Of a DNA stretch of 64,000 nt, positions 37,501 through 52,500 are shown piece after piece (within the stretch, counting starts at the first letter, position 1; each line of letters starts with the position of its first letter). Under the pieces are notes generated by a model that was not told the DNA's origin, made no database searches, and saw nothing but the letters and a program-made list of their open reading frames with translations. The position numbers and the translations under genes were made by a program. The DNA is from Congeria kusceri (lineage: Eukaryota > Mollusca > Bivalvia > Myida > Dreissenidae), in the NCBI GenBank assembly GCA_027627225.1, contig CM051025.1, positions 77,591,974 to 77,655,973 of the forward strand. Direction: 5' to 3'.

Positions 37501-40500
37501 TGGCAACCAAACCAGAAATGATAGCAAAAATTACAATATTTATACAAATAACCCAATAAATAATATTTTTGTTGACAGTTTCAAGATTTAAACAATTATT
37601 TGAAATATCTTAATCATAATCCTGACTTTCTCATAAAAATCACGTGGCGCAACTTTGACGTCAGTGTTCTCGAAATGAGGCAGGCCGCATATTGGGATAA
37701 AAATCTAATGGGCTGCCACATATGTTTATTGGCGAATATGAGCAGCATTTCTAGCCTATAGTGACTGCCAAATGTATGATCTCGCTTAATTATTTGTTTT
37801 ATTAATCTTTTCATAGGTTTAATTACATGTGAAATGTTATGGCTTCATAATGTCCGCTGTAATTGTGTAGTACTGGCCACTAGACGCTGACCACTGACAC
37901 AGACCCGTATATTCAATATCTTTGTCTGACACATAACAAGGGGCTAATGTATTGATAACACTGTGTTATGTATCTGCTGGTGAAATATGTATCTACTGGT
38001 GAAATACTGCTTTTAGGCTGAAAGAAAACTGTTTCTACAATAAAAAAAATAATGTTTTAAAAAGCAATACAAATTTGCGAATATTCGTACAGCATTTTAG
38101 CCATTCAAATAACGATCATTCAATCAAATATTCGATTATTTGAATAGTTTTGCCATCCCTAACTAAAACTAGCTTTATAAAACAAAACTACTATCTGTCA
38201 CACACAACAACCTTTTTGCGCTCAGCTGGGTCTGCCTCTGACCCAGACTCTGAGCCCGAGTATGAGCCCCGTTGGCCAACAGGAAGTGGGGCCGGTGGGG
38301 TCGGAGGTCGATCATCATCTTCTCCGTTGACCTCTCTCTAAACAGTCAGATATATACATGGGACATGCAGTCATGCTTACAACTCAAATTACACTTGTCT
38401 GTCTATCTGAATAAACTATCTACTGCGACTCAAAATGATTCTTGAGACTACATGTGTGACATCACTCGGTTTTTATGACATCATAATTCGATTTCCCAAG
38501 GAAAATTGTATTTATACATTTATTAATTGTGTAATTTTATAATGATATTGAAACGTAATGTAACAGCTTTAAGTTGTACATTCAGCAGTTTTTGTACACA
38601 CAAGGTATATTAAATACACTGTTTGATTTTCACTTAAACAGAACCTTTAAAGTAACATGAACTTTACATAAAAAATACACACAATTGAGGAAATGTGAGG
38701 ATTTTAGAAATTTGTAAATGTTTTTACTGCAAAGTTTTATGGAGATGGGCCCAGATCTTGTTAAAAAACAAGAGCTGTCTCAGGACAGCCCGCTTGACTA
38801 TTCAACCTCTTTGTCAGAGTTATTGGCCTTTATCACTACAAAAAAGGGGCATAATTCTCTATAATGCTGGTCACAGTTATGTGCCTTGGCCAGTGACCTT
38901 ATATAATGACCTTGAAGATATGTGTTAAGTTTTTATTGAATATCTGTAGTAGATATAGAGATATGAAGTTGTTACATGCAAACTTTAACCTGTATTTTCT
39001 AAGTACAAAAAGGGGCATAATTTTGCTAAATTTGAGGTCAGAGTTATGGGCCTTGGTCAGGGACCTTATATTATGACCCTGAAGACATGTGTGAAGTTTC
39101 AATTGAATATCTGTAGTAGTTATAGAGATACGGAGTTGTTGCACGTTATCTTTAACCTGAATTTCTAAGAACAAAAAGGGGCATAATTCTGCTAAATTGC
39201 AGGTCAGAGATAAGAGCCTTGGTTAGTGACCTTATATAATGACCTCGAATACATGTGTGAAGTTTCAATTGAATATCTGTAGTTGTAACAAAGATATGTA
39301 CTGGTTGCACGCAAACATGAACCAGAGCATTATGCCGACGCCAAATGGGTGAGTAGTATAGTTCGAACTTTTTGGTTAACAGTCAAGCTAAAAATATGCA
39401 GTGCCTAGAAGAAAATCATTTATTTTATACTTTCCAATAATTTATGGGGAAATATCAGTGAAACAAAATTGGTAATTCACTGTTTAAAACAGTGAAAATT
39501 ACCACTCTGATAATTTTCACTGTTTCATACTGGTTTCCGATTTAAAACAGTCCATCAATGATGCCAGACTCCAAATTTTCAAATGAGTCCCGCGATATTT
39601 TCCAACTAAAAACACTTCGATAGCAATTAAAATGAAAAAAATCAGTGGAAAAAGCATAAAATTTGTATGTTTCGGTAGAATATCAACTTTTTATTCACTC
39701 CTGCTCATAGAAAACAGCATCACTCGTGAAAAAGTAAATTTCTATGATCCTCTATATACTTAGTCATATTCAAATAGTACATTTTGGTCTGCTTTATTAT
39801 TGGGTAGAATACACAATGTCCAAGATACTGATATTAAAACAAAACCCTTTACCAATACCGCAAAAGAAATATTGACCTAAAAACTGCAGACTGACTTGTA
39901 TCGGTAGCCAATGCAATAATTTAAATACTGTGAAATCACCAATTATCACAGAGGTCTAATGCTCGCTCTATTTGCACTCGCCCTATTTGCGCTCGTGCCA
40001 TTGCGCGAATTTATGACCACCGCAAAAATTTACCGATGTCGTAATTTAGTAACGCATCGGGAGTTTACATAATTAATCGTTCATAATTAGACACAGGTAT
40101 ATGTGATAGGCGCGATGTGAATATTTTTAATGAATAAAACCCTAATTTTCCTCATTTAAATAGTAACTTTAATTTTATACTGATGATCTGTTTGAAGAAT
40201 AAACTCATTGATTTTTTCTGTCATTTTGATATTTTTTAAAAGTCAAATACCAATATTAAGCACTACACAGCGTAAACTTGAAAACGCTTGTGTTGTATAC
40301 ATTCCCAAATGTTTTAATCATTTTTTTGTAAAAAAAACAACTAACTTTTTTTTTTCTTCATTTCAAAATCGAGTTTGCGCCAATTTAAGGCTGCATGAAT
40401 GTGTCCGCGATCACATGTGCGCAAAATTTGTACCCTACAAATTCAAGTGATTCCACAGTACTTGCTGAGTTATGCTCCATGCAAAAAGTGGGATGAACTA

Positions 40501-43500
40501 ACTGATAAACAGGTCAGGTTTCTTCTTTTTTATAGGAATTATATTCATTTACATATTTTATGCATATTTATATTTCAGTAATTAAATGAAGTTACAGCTT
40601 GCAATTAACAACTATCAAATTATCGTCTGAGTACTATATTAAACAACTATTTAAAGTACAATTAACCACTGCCCAAACAAAATATTCAATAATGAATGTT
40701 GTTAAATGTTAGTATGCATATATCGCCACGTAATAAAAGAATGGTCAGTGCAGAGACAATGGAGAAAGGATTTAATACCACTACAATTAAATTCAATGTA
40801 CCATATTTCAATATTTTTTAAACAATACAACTGAACTTCTTTATTTTTCGAAGTTGCTAGGAGTTCACAAAGGACTGTGAGACATCCTTTGTTCGACATA
40901 TCAGAATATAGACTTTTTAGAAGTATCTAGTCCAAATATTCACAGAAAACATTATATAGATTCTGTCCCCATATAAATAAACTAAAAATGAGTAGTCAAG
41001 TATTCAATTAAAGTTAAAACATACTCATTAGAATTTGAGAAAAAGTGGCTCGGTACATCTCGCCACAGGTGTTTAAAATTCTAGATAAATTGATAAAAAT
41101 AAGTGTGAAAAGACTCGTTAGCATAGAAAACCACTTTGACCAAATTCAGATTAAAAACTGAGATAACCATATTTATTTGATACAAACTAATTTGGGAATT
41201 TTATCCACTTCCAACTTATAAGAGTTCGAGACAAGGAGGTTCAGCTGTAATTTAAAAATCAATGGCCTTATAAATAAATACTAAATAAATTAACATTCCA
41301 AGTATTAGCTTTCCACAAGTCCTCCAGATATCGCTCCCTTTACTAACCATTCTGATGTAGTTATTTCCAAGCATAAGTCAAAATGTTGCAGTTACCTTGA
41401 CTGTACTTTTCTGAAAATTAAAACCATTACTTCATAATTTAATGCTATATTCTATTTAACAACTGTATCACCGCTTGAAGAGTCACAACAATTCAGCAAG
41501 AGCTACATGCACAAGTTACAACATCTAGCACAATATCAAAGGTACAGAACAAGACCACAGATGAAAGATTATAGTAGAAAATAACAGTTACGAAGTCGAG
41601 GATTAAAATAATAATAATGTACTAAAAAGTTAACACAAAAGCGGAAAGTGTCGTCCTAGATTAACCTGTAAAGACTTTACTGATTAAGTAAAAAAAAAAA
41701 AGATTTAAATCAATATTTGGAATTTTAATTAATGTATGTATTCCGAACATTCCGCCACATCTGTAAATAGAAAGATGTAACACCTTTTTATAGGTTGAAC
41801 AGGATCTACAGGAGAAGTTGGGAGAAATGTATTTTTAAATAATTTTTAATAAACACAACCGTTATTCAAATTAACATGCACAGTAAGTTATATATTCCGC
41901 ATTCATTATTAATATTATGGTCTATGATTCTCTGGGAGCTTGTTACACGTGTACTAGCACAACTAACATCGGCTACATGAACGATGGATATTTATAGAAC
42001 GATTGGCGCCGCGCATTTCCTTCTCGAATACCAGTGGGGGCATTGAGCTATTTATAATGTGCCTTATAATCACACCTTAGAACCGGATCCTGATCAGCAA
42101 ATGCACCACTGTTCAGCGAAATCGATAAAATAAATATAGTGGTCACATGTACCGTAGTTTGTGAATGTAAATGTTTTGTTTTCTTAATTGTTCATATTAC
42201 ATATGGATGCTTGAGACAATAAAGAGTTGACACAGAAATGTTCATCATTTAGAACCCTTCACAACTGTTCTTCTAAAATACATGCAAGCTTAAGTCGAAA
42301 CGCGCTTCAAATCAATGGCTATATTTTAGTTTAAATATTTTTTGCTCAATAAATAGCTTTGTTTTCAAACATGTAATTCGTCACACTTTTTTTAATGTTT
42401 CATTAGCAATCACACCATGTATTCGCAAAAGTCAGCTTGATTTATGAATTGATGAGAAAGATATAATGTGATAAAATGGAGGGAAGTTCAAAACTTCTGT
42501 ACCAATTCCTAGCGATTTCATATTATTTCCCGGCACCACTGTCAGCGAAATTTAAGTTTATTATGCCCACTTTTGCACAAAGTGGGCATCACTTGACTTG
42601 AGTCATTTTTTCACTACAAACATATATTGTGTTCACCCGTTAGTCCGTCCATTCAGTTTTACGGAAGCAAAAATATGCACAGCATACATAGCACATTTAA
42701 GTGGACAACTCAAAAACAGGCGCGTGTGTTTTGTTTAATGATATTCACTACGGAAAGCGGTCGTTAAACTTACAATAGCATGGTCCCAAAATCAATATTT
42801 TCCAACACTGATTAAAAGTAACAATGCAAATGATGTACATTTACATATTATAACGTGCGTTGCTACCCAATTGATGTTGTTACGAACTGGATCACTATTA
42901 AGGATGTATACAAATAATTTGTGATATGTACGTTTGAAGGTAGTCAGATATAAGTTTTCTCATGTTCATAGACTGATGTTCTTGATCTATTTAATATCAA
43001 ATATGTGTGTAGTGGAAAAGTGCACAAAATATTAAACATAACTGAATGAATAGGCGGATGTACAGACAAACATACATGTCTATAGAACAGAATAAAGCGA
43101 GATATAATTCTGTCAGAGCGAACAGACATGCATTAGATGATCTCGTGTTGTGTCAAAAACCTAGTTTCTTGATAAATTTCTATTTCGCTGACCATTGATG
43201 CTGAGATAAATATTAAATTGTATTGAATTGGTGCCGAATTACACTCAGAAAGCAAGGTATATAAAACTACTGTCTTTGTTTTGTCGCTGTCAGTTCTACG
43301 GTGTGATCCATGTGGTGGGCGAATTGTCTTAGATACACTTGCTATTTATAGAGTCGCTGTGCCTATTTCGTACGAATATAAAGGAAAACACTAAAACGTG
43401 AATAAGTGTATTCATTTACATTGTTGCAAAACAACATATTTATTGCTCATTAACATGTAAATAACGTGTAAAATATTGAAATAACGTTTCTCATTTACGA

Positions 43501-46500
43501 AAGCTTTCATTTTGTGCGAAATGTATTATTCTATTATTGAATTTCCATCAGTATTCCAAACCTGCTACGAATCTGTCCTCAATATTTTATGGGATCATGC
43601 TCCGACGCTTTTATGACCAGTGTAGTTTTTTTGTTCAAATCAGCTGATGCAGTGTTAGGATTTATTCACTTGGGACTACTGGCGAGAAATTTTTACAACA
43701 ATTGATTGGATGTTGGGAAAGGTCAAAAGTTGGGTTAAACAGCTACGCCCAAAAAGAAGATAAACAGATAGAGACAACAAACTAAAAACTTGAATGTCCG
43801 TATTATCAAAGCAAGAATAACAACAAAAGGAAGATATACAGATATAGACAACACACTGAAAACTTGAAGATCATGTTCATGCCTAGTTTGGGTATGAGGC
43901 ATGCTTACACAAGTCAGGGCTAGCCCTTGATAATACCTTCTGTTCCTCGAAGCTGCTGAAGCGTTTGCGGGTCCTGTCAGGGGTCACCTGGTCCATGGAC
44001 TCCCCCTCGCGGGCGTGCTCCCAGTCGCGCCCGATGTCGTTGCTGCCCTTGCTGTCCCGCCTCTCTCGCACCTCACGTTCAGGGTCCTTCCTGGGTTCCT
44101 TGCCCTGGGATTAGTAACAACTGGGTCAGAGTGCACGTCAGGGTTAGGTATCGGTAAATAAGTAATACGGTGTGAGTCAGGGTTAGAAATCAGTAAGTAT
44201 GTCATTGTCAGGGTTAGAAATCAGTAAATACACAATAGTCAGGGTTAGAAACCATTAACTATAAGACTCAGTTTTCGTATCCCAGGCCTACTTTGAGTCA
44301 GAATTGTAACTTGACATGCAGTGGATAAACAAATGGTGAAGAAACTTTGAAATATTGTGCAAATTGAAATGTGCACATGAACCAAACATATCAGTAAATG
44401 TTGTGTATTGCTGCATGGAGATACAAACTTATTATTAAGTGTATTGGCAAAATCAACCTTTAAATAGTTTAAGTGAATTCCACTCACATAAAATTTCATT
44501 TAATCAGTTAATTGCTATATTTATTTACTAGTTAGCCATCAGATTTTGTTTCATTTTTAAGTATTTAATTAATGATAATAACCAAAATTTGTATCAACCA
44601 CACAGACACTCTCCATAGAATTCAACCAACGACAACAATTACTGAGAACAAAGAATAATGAGCACCTCATACCTTAAAACTGGATTTGTTCTTGGCGGCC
44701 TTCTTCTCCTGTGCCAGGGCGGCCTTGCGTTCCTTCTCCATCCTCTTTCGCTCCTGCTCCTCTGCCTTCTTCCTCTTCTTTTCCCCCTCCTTTTCACGCT
44801 GGAATGAAAGGCGTGGTTGCCATAGTAACAATTTTTATGCAGTATGCCATAGTAACAGGGAACATAGCAACCTGGACCCAGTATTGCTATGGTTACATGG
44901 AACATAGCAACCTGGACCCAGTATTGCTATGGTTACAGGGAACATAGCAACCTGGACCCAGTATTGCTAAGGTTACAGGGAACATAGCAACCTGGACCCA
45001 GTATTGCTATGGTTACAGGGAACATAGCAACCTGGACCCAGTATTGCTATGGTTACAGGGAACATAGCAACCTGGACCCAGTATTGCTATGGTTACAGGG
45101 AACATAGCAACCTGGACCCAGTATTGCTAAGGTTACAGGGAACATAGCAACCTGGACCCAGTATTGCTATGGTTACAGGGAACATAGCAACCTGGACCCA
45201 GTATTTGTATGGTTACATAACAACCTGGAAACAGTATTGCCATAGTAATGGGGAACATAGCAACCTGGAAGCAACAAACATACGCATTGTCAAAAATATG
45301 GGTTGAGCATGAAAATATTTCATTTGATACAGAAATGTTAAGCAGATAGATCTACAATAGTTTCACGCTCAACCCTCGAATATTAATGCAAGTTGTTGTA
45401 TTTTAAACATCTTCTAGCAGGTGTATTTTTTGTTTTTACTTAATACAATATGCATTATTGTTGTTGAGTTTTTATTCTCTGCTAGTAAAAGATTGTTGAA
45501 GTAATAATCAACATTTGTTTAACATGACAAGAGGGCCTACATGACCCTGGGCTGCACACCTGAGTTAAATAAATCATAATGGCAAATTTAATAGCATGTT
45601 TGAAGATATTTGAAGTATAATGTTGACAACAGACCACAATGATGGATCAGTGACAGCCACGTATTTGACAAGTCAAAAAAATTTCAAGGAATCTGGAAGA
45701 CAGTCACCTAAGGAACACTTCTGTGAAATTATTTCAAAATCCAACAAGTGGTTTCCGCCCCTGACAGCCATGTTTTTAACATATCAAAATAATTTTAAGA
45801 ATTTCAGTAGAGGACCATCCAAGCAAACATTTTTGTGAAATTATTTCAAAATCAAACAAGTGGTTTCTGCCAAGATTTTTAAATTTTTAGATATATCCAT
45901 AAAAGGAAAAATGGCTGCACCTCTGGCGGCCATGTTTGTTAATGAACAAAACAATAACTCTCCTTTTTATTGATGTTCGGCATTGCGCCTTTTCCAAAAT
46001 AAGAAAATATTATAGAAACTATATTTGTGAAGTCTATAAACCAAACATATTACAAAATTATTTAAATGTTTTTCAACATCAACATGACGTTGCTTATTAT
46101 GATGTCCAGAATGACATTAATTAAAATATTAGGATGTCATAACAACCAAGATTATAATCATGTTGCAAACAGATTTACATCAACTAGTAATTTGTCTCAA
46201 TAATTGTTCAGTCTTGTTCTCAGTATTCCAGTATTCCAGAGTCATTGGCAACCCTGGTATTATGGTCACAATACACTAAATAAATAAGTGATGTAGGGCT
46301 GTACTCTCTAAATAAATCAACAAGTTTAACTCAGACATGTTTTTAGGTTTACTTGCTTTGATATTCTAAATTGGAGATGTTGGTAGGGTAAGTATTGTTA
46401 TGCACAAATAAATCACTCATATGTTTTGAGATTGGAGACTACAGGATGACACTTGCGCTGAGGCGCTTTACATTCAACTAGAAAGTAGCCGCTAAAAAGA

Positions 46501-49500
46501 TGGTGATAAAACTTTGTTTAGTGATGAGTTCTTTCTTACATAATGCATGACACACCCTTTTTATTGCTTAAATCAATTCAGCTTAGAATGCTCTTTAAGA
46601 AAAGGTATGGTTATGAGGGTCCCTATGTGCAAAATGTTGCATTTATTTTTGGTTAAAGTTATCGCTTGTACATTAAATAAGAATTGGAATTAATATATTG
46701 TAACCTAAAAGACGCACACCTCTAAACGCTTAATATTGCCCTAGCAACATACCTTCAAGCGATCCTTCTCCTGCTGTGCGAGTGCCTTCTTTTCCTTTGG
46801 GGTAAGAGGCGTCTGATGTAATGGTTCCGCCACAGCCTGGTCAATAATCTCCGGGGTCAAAGGTCGACTCTCTACCTCCTAAAAGTGACGAATGAGCATT
46901 GCATACTAAAACATACTGATTTTTGTTTGTTTTATAGTGACCAAAGCATCGCATACTGAAAACACTGATTTTTGTGTGTTTTAAAGTGACCAAAGCATTG
47001 CATACTGACAACACTTATTTTTGTGTGTTTACAAGTGACCAGAGAATTGCATACTGAAAACACTGGTTTATGTGTGTTTAAAAGTGACCAGAGAATTGCA
47101 TACTGAAAGCACTGGTTTATGTGTGTTTAAAAGTGACCAGAGAATTGCATACTGAAAACACTGGTTTATGTGTGTTTAAGTGACCAAAGCATTGCATACT
47201 GAAAACACTGGTTTATGTGTGTTAAAAGGGACTAGAGCATTACATACTGAAAACACTGGTTTATGTGTGTTTAAAAGTGACCCAAGCATTGCATACTGAA
47301 AACACTGGTTTATGTGTTTAAAGTGACCAAAGCATTGTATACTGAAAGCACTGGTTTATGTGTGTTTAAAAGTGACCAAAGGATTGCATACTGAAAACAC
47401 TGGTTTATGTGTGTTTAAAAGTGACCAAAGCATTGCATACTGGAGACACTGGTTTATGTGTGTTTAAAAGTGACCAAAGCATTGCATACTGAAAACACTG
47501 GTTTATGTGTGTTAAAAAGTTACCAAAGCATTGCATACTGAAAACACTGATTTTTTTATGTGTGTTAAAAAAGTTACCAAAGCATTGCATACTGAAAACA
47601 CTGATTTATGTGTGTTAAAAAGTGACCAGAGCATTGCATACTGAAAACACTGATTTATGTGTGTTAAAAAGTGACCAGAGCATTACATTCTTAAACATAC
47701 TGATTTATGTGTGTTAAAATGACTGATGAGCATTGCATACTTGAAATGCTGATTTTTTTAGTTAAATATTTATTAATTAACTAAATTTTGTTTTTATAGC
47801 ACTGGTTGTATTTATACATACAATTACACAATCAATCAACTCACATAATCAATCAGGCTGTGCAAATATTATGCCCAACACCCTTTTGGTTTTGGTTTGA
47901 TTGTTTATTTGAGGCGTGTTGTGGGAAACCGGGCTTAATGCATGTGCGTTACTTGTCGTCCCAGATTAGCCCAGATTAAACCAGGATAGCACTTTCCGCT
48001 TATATGGTATTTTCTGTTTAAAGGAAGTCTCCGGGACAACACTTTACGCGCATGCATTAATCCCGGGTTTCCCATGACACACCTTATTTTTAAGTTTGAA
48101 CACTTTAACAATACCTTACAAGTGTAACGGTTTACGATATACACACGGGTGTATAGCATTATGCCTATTTACGTCCCTGAAAGTGACCAATTAGCAATGC
48201 ACGCTTAAAATACTGATTTGTTTGTTTATCAAGTGACAAATTAGGAACGCACACTAACAATATATATTTGTGCCTTCCTTTTTTTTTAAATTGTGTGCGT
48301 GATTAAGTGACCAATGCTTTAAACTGATTGTTTGTGTGTGTTAAGGTGCCCAATGAGCAATGCACGCTGAACACAGTGAATCAGTGTGTGTGATGTTAAT
48401 ATGATGAACACTTTCTTTGATATTTTCACCTTTATATTTTCAGCTTGTTACTTCATACCAACAACCAGTGTGGACAAATATTTATTCCAACATTTCTTTT
48501 CAATTCAACGTACAAGTCGCACTCAGCAACAGCCAGGATGACCTAACACCTTACATGGCCTTTCCTGTCTATTTTGGACAAATGCTGTTTGCCACTGTTA
48601 AAGGGACTTGTTCACAGATTTTTCGTAATTTTGAAAACATTCTATCAAATGTTTTAACTGCAAAACTAAAGTATCTAGACTAACAAATATCAAATATTTA
48701 ATCAGTAAAAAAAAAAAAAAAAAAAAAACCTACGATTTTCTGGATAAAAAATCTGACCACTCGGCCATTCTGACGGACTGTAGGTAAGACATGTGTTTTT
48801 CAAAATACCGCCGAAAAGCGTTAGAAATGCTTTATACTTTTATCCATTTCAATGATGGTTGTCTGTAAACGACACTATTTTGCCTATATATTTCTTTGCT
48901 AGCAGTATTGTTTTGCTTGTTTATATACAATGTATTTTTCTTTTTGGGATCTATGACAACATTTTTGAAAATTGTCAATTTGCCAATCTGTAAACAGTTC
49001 CCTTATGGCAATATAGGCAATTTTCTATCCTGAATAAGCTGGGCAATATGGACAATAGTTTTTTCTATCCTTAATGATATGACTTTCCTTTTTTGTCATA
49101 AATTTAATGGGTAGACAGTGATTGTATGGTTTAAAGAACATGAACAGGTGTGAAAGATAACTGGTATTCCATGTCATACACAATATCAGCCTGTAATAAT
49201 GTAGCTTCATATTTCTTTGAGAAGGGCTACTTGAGGAAAATGATTTATCATAAAACTTCATGCGTTCTTTAGTTTGTGAATATCTAAATTACACTAAAAT
49301 TTTTCTTTAACTTGTAACATAAACATTTGTTGAACTGTGTAAAACTTATGTGGCCTAATATTTTAATTTATGAACGAATTCATACATTCCTTATCTTTTT
49401 TTTCTTGAGTAAAGAACAGAAATTTTGAAAACTACATTTTCGTTGTGCTATTTTTCAATAGTTTCTAATATGTTTGCATCGTTTTTCAACCCAGAAATAA

Positions 49501-52500
49501 AAACTGAAATCTTTTCCACACTAAATTATGGCAAATCATAGTACATGTAACTCTAAAATAAAAACATTAAGCATGTATTTCCACTAAAATGGATTCATAA
49601 AATGGTAGTTTCCTTAATATTTCATTAGAATAGTATATGCTCACACAGAGATATTATCTATATATTTTCAGTAAAGTTTAGTAGAAAATTAGTTCAAAGC
49701 ATAAGTAAAGACTTTTTAAAATATGAGTACGCACATAAATGTGGTGCGTAGTGGGAAACCTGGGCTTACTGCATGTGCCTAGTGTCGTCCTGGATCAGCC
49801 TGTGCTGTCAATACAGTCTAATCCAGGACGACACTTTCCGCTTTTATGGTATTTTCTGTTTCAAGGAAGTCCCTTCTAAATATAAATCCACTGTAGTCGG
49901 AAAGTGTCATCCCGGATCAGCCTGTGCGAACTGCACAGGCTAATACAGGATGACATTTTACACACATGCATTCAGTCCTATTTTCCCACGACACGCCTCA
50001 TACATATATACTTGAGAAGTGAAACATGAAACGAGCAGTTTGTTAAGTCCATTTTCATATTGCATGAAGGTTGCTACGTTGTGCACATATATATTATATA
50101 AACACCCACTATTTATGGCTTTTAAAGAAACTATATTCAAATGTGTTTAGTTAACAGTCCATGTATTAAAAAGCCAGGGATTATGTTAGAAGCCAGAACA
50201 AGGTCAATGTCACCAGGTGTTAGGAAGTACAGACATATGTAGTGGTTCAACTTTTATTCAGACAATATTTAACATCAAGTAAATATAAAATAAACTGGTT
50301 TTCAATGACAGGAGTAACTCCAATATACCACCGTTAACACTACCCTAGTTGCTACAGTTAGACTTATAAAGACACTGTTGCACAGATGATTAAAACTCAG
50401 GCTTTTTTTTAGACACAGTCGCAGATAAAAATATTCTGATGATGATAATGGAATGTCAGCAATGAAATATTGGGGTTACTTTTGATGTACAAGCAGATAA
50501 ATACATACTTAATCAATAACAATCGATCGTTGCAGATTTTTTTTATAAGAGTTAAAAAATAACACTTTTGAGACAACATCCATGCATTTTAAATGGACTA
50601 AACAAGGTGATGGTGGTCATTTCTTATGTTTCACTACTCCTTTCACTAAGAGAAGCCTTAAACCAGTGCCATGTAAATTTCATCCACTACAATATCTTAG
50701 TCTCTTGTTAAAGAGAACACGAACAGTAAAGTGTAGAAATTTAAGGATTTTTTGTACAAATATTTCATTGCGAAAACGAAAATGGAATTCTTGTACAAAT
50801 CCTGAGCTAAAACAAAATTTCCTACAAAATTCAAGCATGTCCTACAAGAAACAGAAAGTCAATAAGCCACACAAACTGCCTCGTTCACAAATAATATTTC
50901 AGACTGTTTCCAGTGTGTTCTGCAACCCAACAGATGAGACACAGTACTTTTCCATTGCAAACCCCTTTGTAATTTAAGGCTTTCAATATTGACATGCATT
51001 GAAAGTAAAATTTCTGTAGGATTACTGAAGGAATACATACCATTATTCAATCCTTATATTAAATTGGAATGAAATGGGCATTCTAAGTTCCCCATCAAAG
51101 CACTGTAATAAGCCCACTTTTAGTTTTGCTCATGTAACTTTGAATGTGCACTCTATTGTAATTTTCAGTGACAAAGAAGTATCTTTTTGACCAAGAAATC
51201 AGATGACTTTGCCCTGCGAAATGTCCGGTACGTGTGTGTTATTTATGATTTGTCCAGATTTTTCATTTTCAGATGTCATAATCCCTTAAACAGATACTGC
51301 CAAATTACACACTCTTGCTTATTTGAGGAAAGAAAAGCACTGGATAAATGTTTTATGATCCAACACTTCTTACATGGCACTATAATCAAGAGTTTGTTTG
51401 TTTGGATATTTCGCCGTTTTTAACAGTATTTCAATCATATCACAGCGGTCACTTAACCTAGTCACACTTTTCCTGGGCAAGCTTAGCCGATCTGAGCGGT
51501 TTACCAGTACTCGTGCACATACTTATGCCAGTAACTGACACATGCCCTTGCACTGAATCAGAGGTAGGGGGGATTGGCGTATAAATAATTTCATGACCAA
51601 TGGCCACACAAGTTATGTGGCCGGGCTGGGTAGTGAACTCACGAACCCCGGATGGACAGTCCAGCGCTCTACCAACTGTGCCAGCAAGAGGTACAAAATA
51701 ACGTTTGGCATGCACTATCCAAATGGCTCAAGCAAAGGAGCAGTGAAACCATCAGCAAGTTTGGTTAATGTATAGGAGATGTCTTAGACATTATGCATTT
51801 TCTTTTACTGGCCTACACTTCAATGACTAAAATGTTTGAAATATGAAACATTACTTTTCTATTGTTTAAATTTTGTTCACTTTCCTCAGAATATCAACAA
51901 TAAGTGGCCAGGCCATTGCAGTGCAAATTTCAAGGACTGCTTGAAATGTTACAGCATGCATGCAATTTATTACAGTGTTATAAGACACAGATATGCAAAT
52001 ATGCAAGGCATCTCATGTGAAGACCATTTCATGGTACAATGTATATGGGACAAATCCTGATGACAGAATTATAACATGTTTAAATGATTACACTAAATGA
52101 TTTCAGATCATAAATTTATATTGTTCTACAATACACTTTAAATTTCAGTCCTCTTAGTCTTCGAATAAAAGGTAAGAAAAAAGAAATCACAAAAAAAAGA
52201 AATCACAAAGACTCATTTTTGATGTTACATGTTTCCCAAATAAAGAGAAAGTTTTAATTATCACAGAAAGTACAGGCAAGGGCGGTTCCATTTTCATGTT
52301 AAAATAATTTTGTTGTAACAATGGTTTTAAAACTATGTAAGTGGTAACTAAAAAAGTGTGTTCAACACACACAAACATGCTATCTCACACCTTAGATGCT
52401 GATGAGTGATTAATGAAACTATAATGGGGCATAAATACAGATTAGGTTAAAAATCCTGTTTAAAACAGGTATTTGCCATACTATGAATAAAACATTTCAT

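Noticed and set aside
44639..44905. 88-residue Arg-rich - strand protein
   Set aside because: It is an alternative frame through the Lys/Glu-rich exon and the adjoining minisatellite; the spliced phase-0 frame explains the region.
48417..48683. 88-residue + strand gene
   Set aside because: It runs into the MITE-like element at 48601, so its 3' part is repeat sequence.
50582..50977. 131-residue + strand gene
   Set aside because: No domain, no homology I recognise, no polyadenylation or splice context, and it lies antisense in an intron of the 4.1-like gene.
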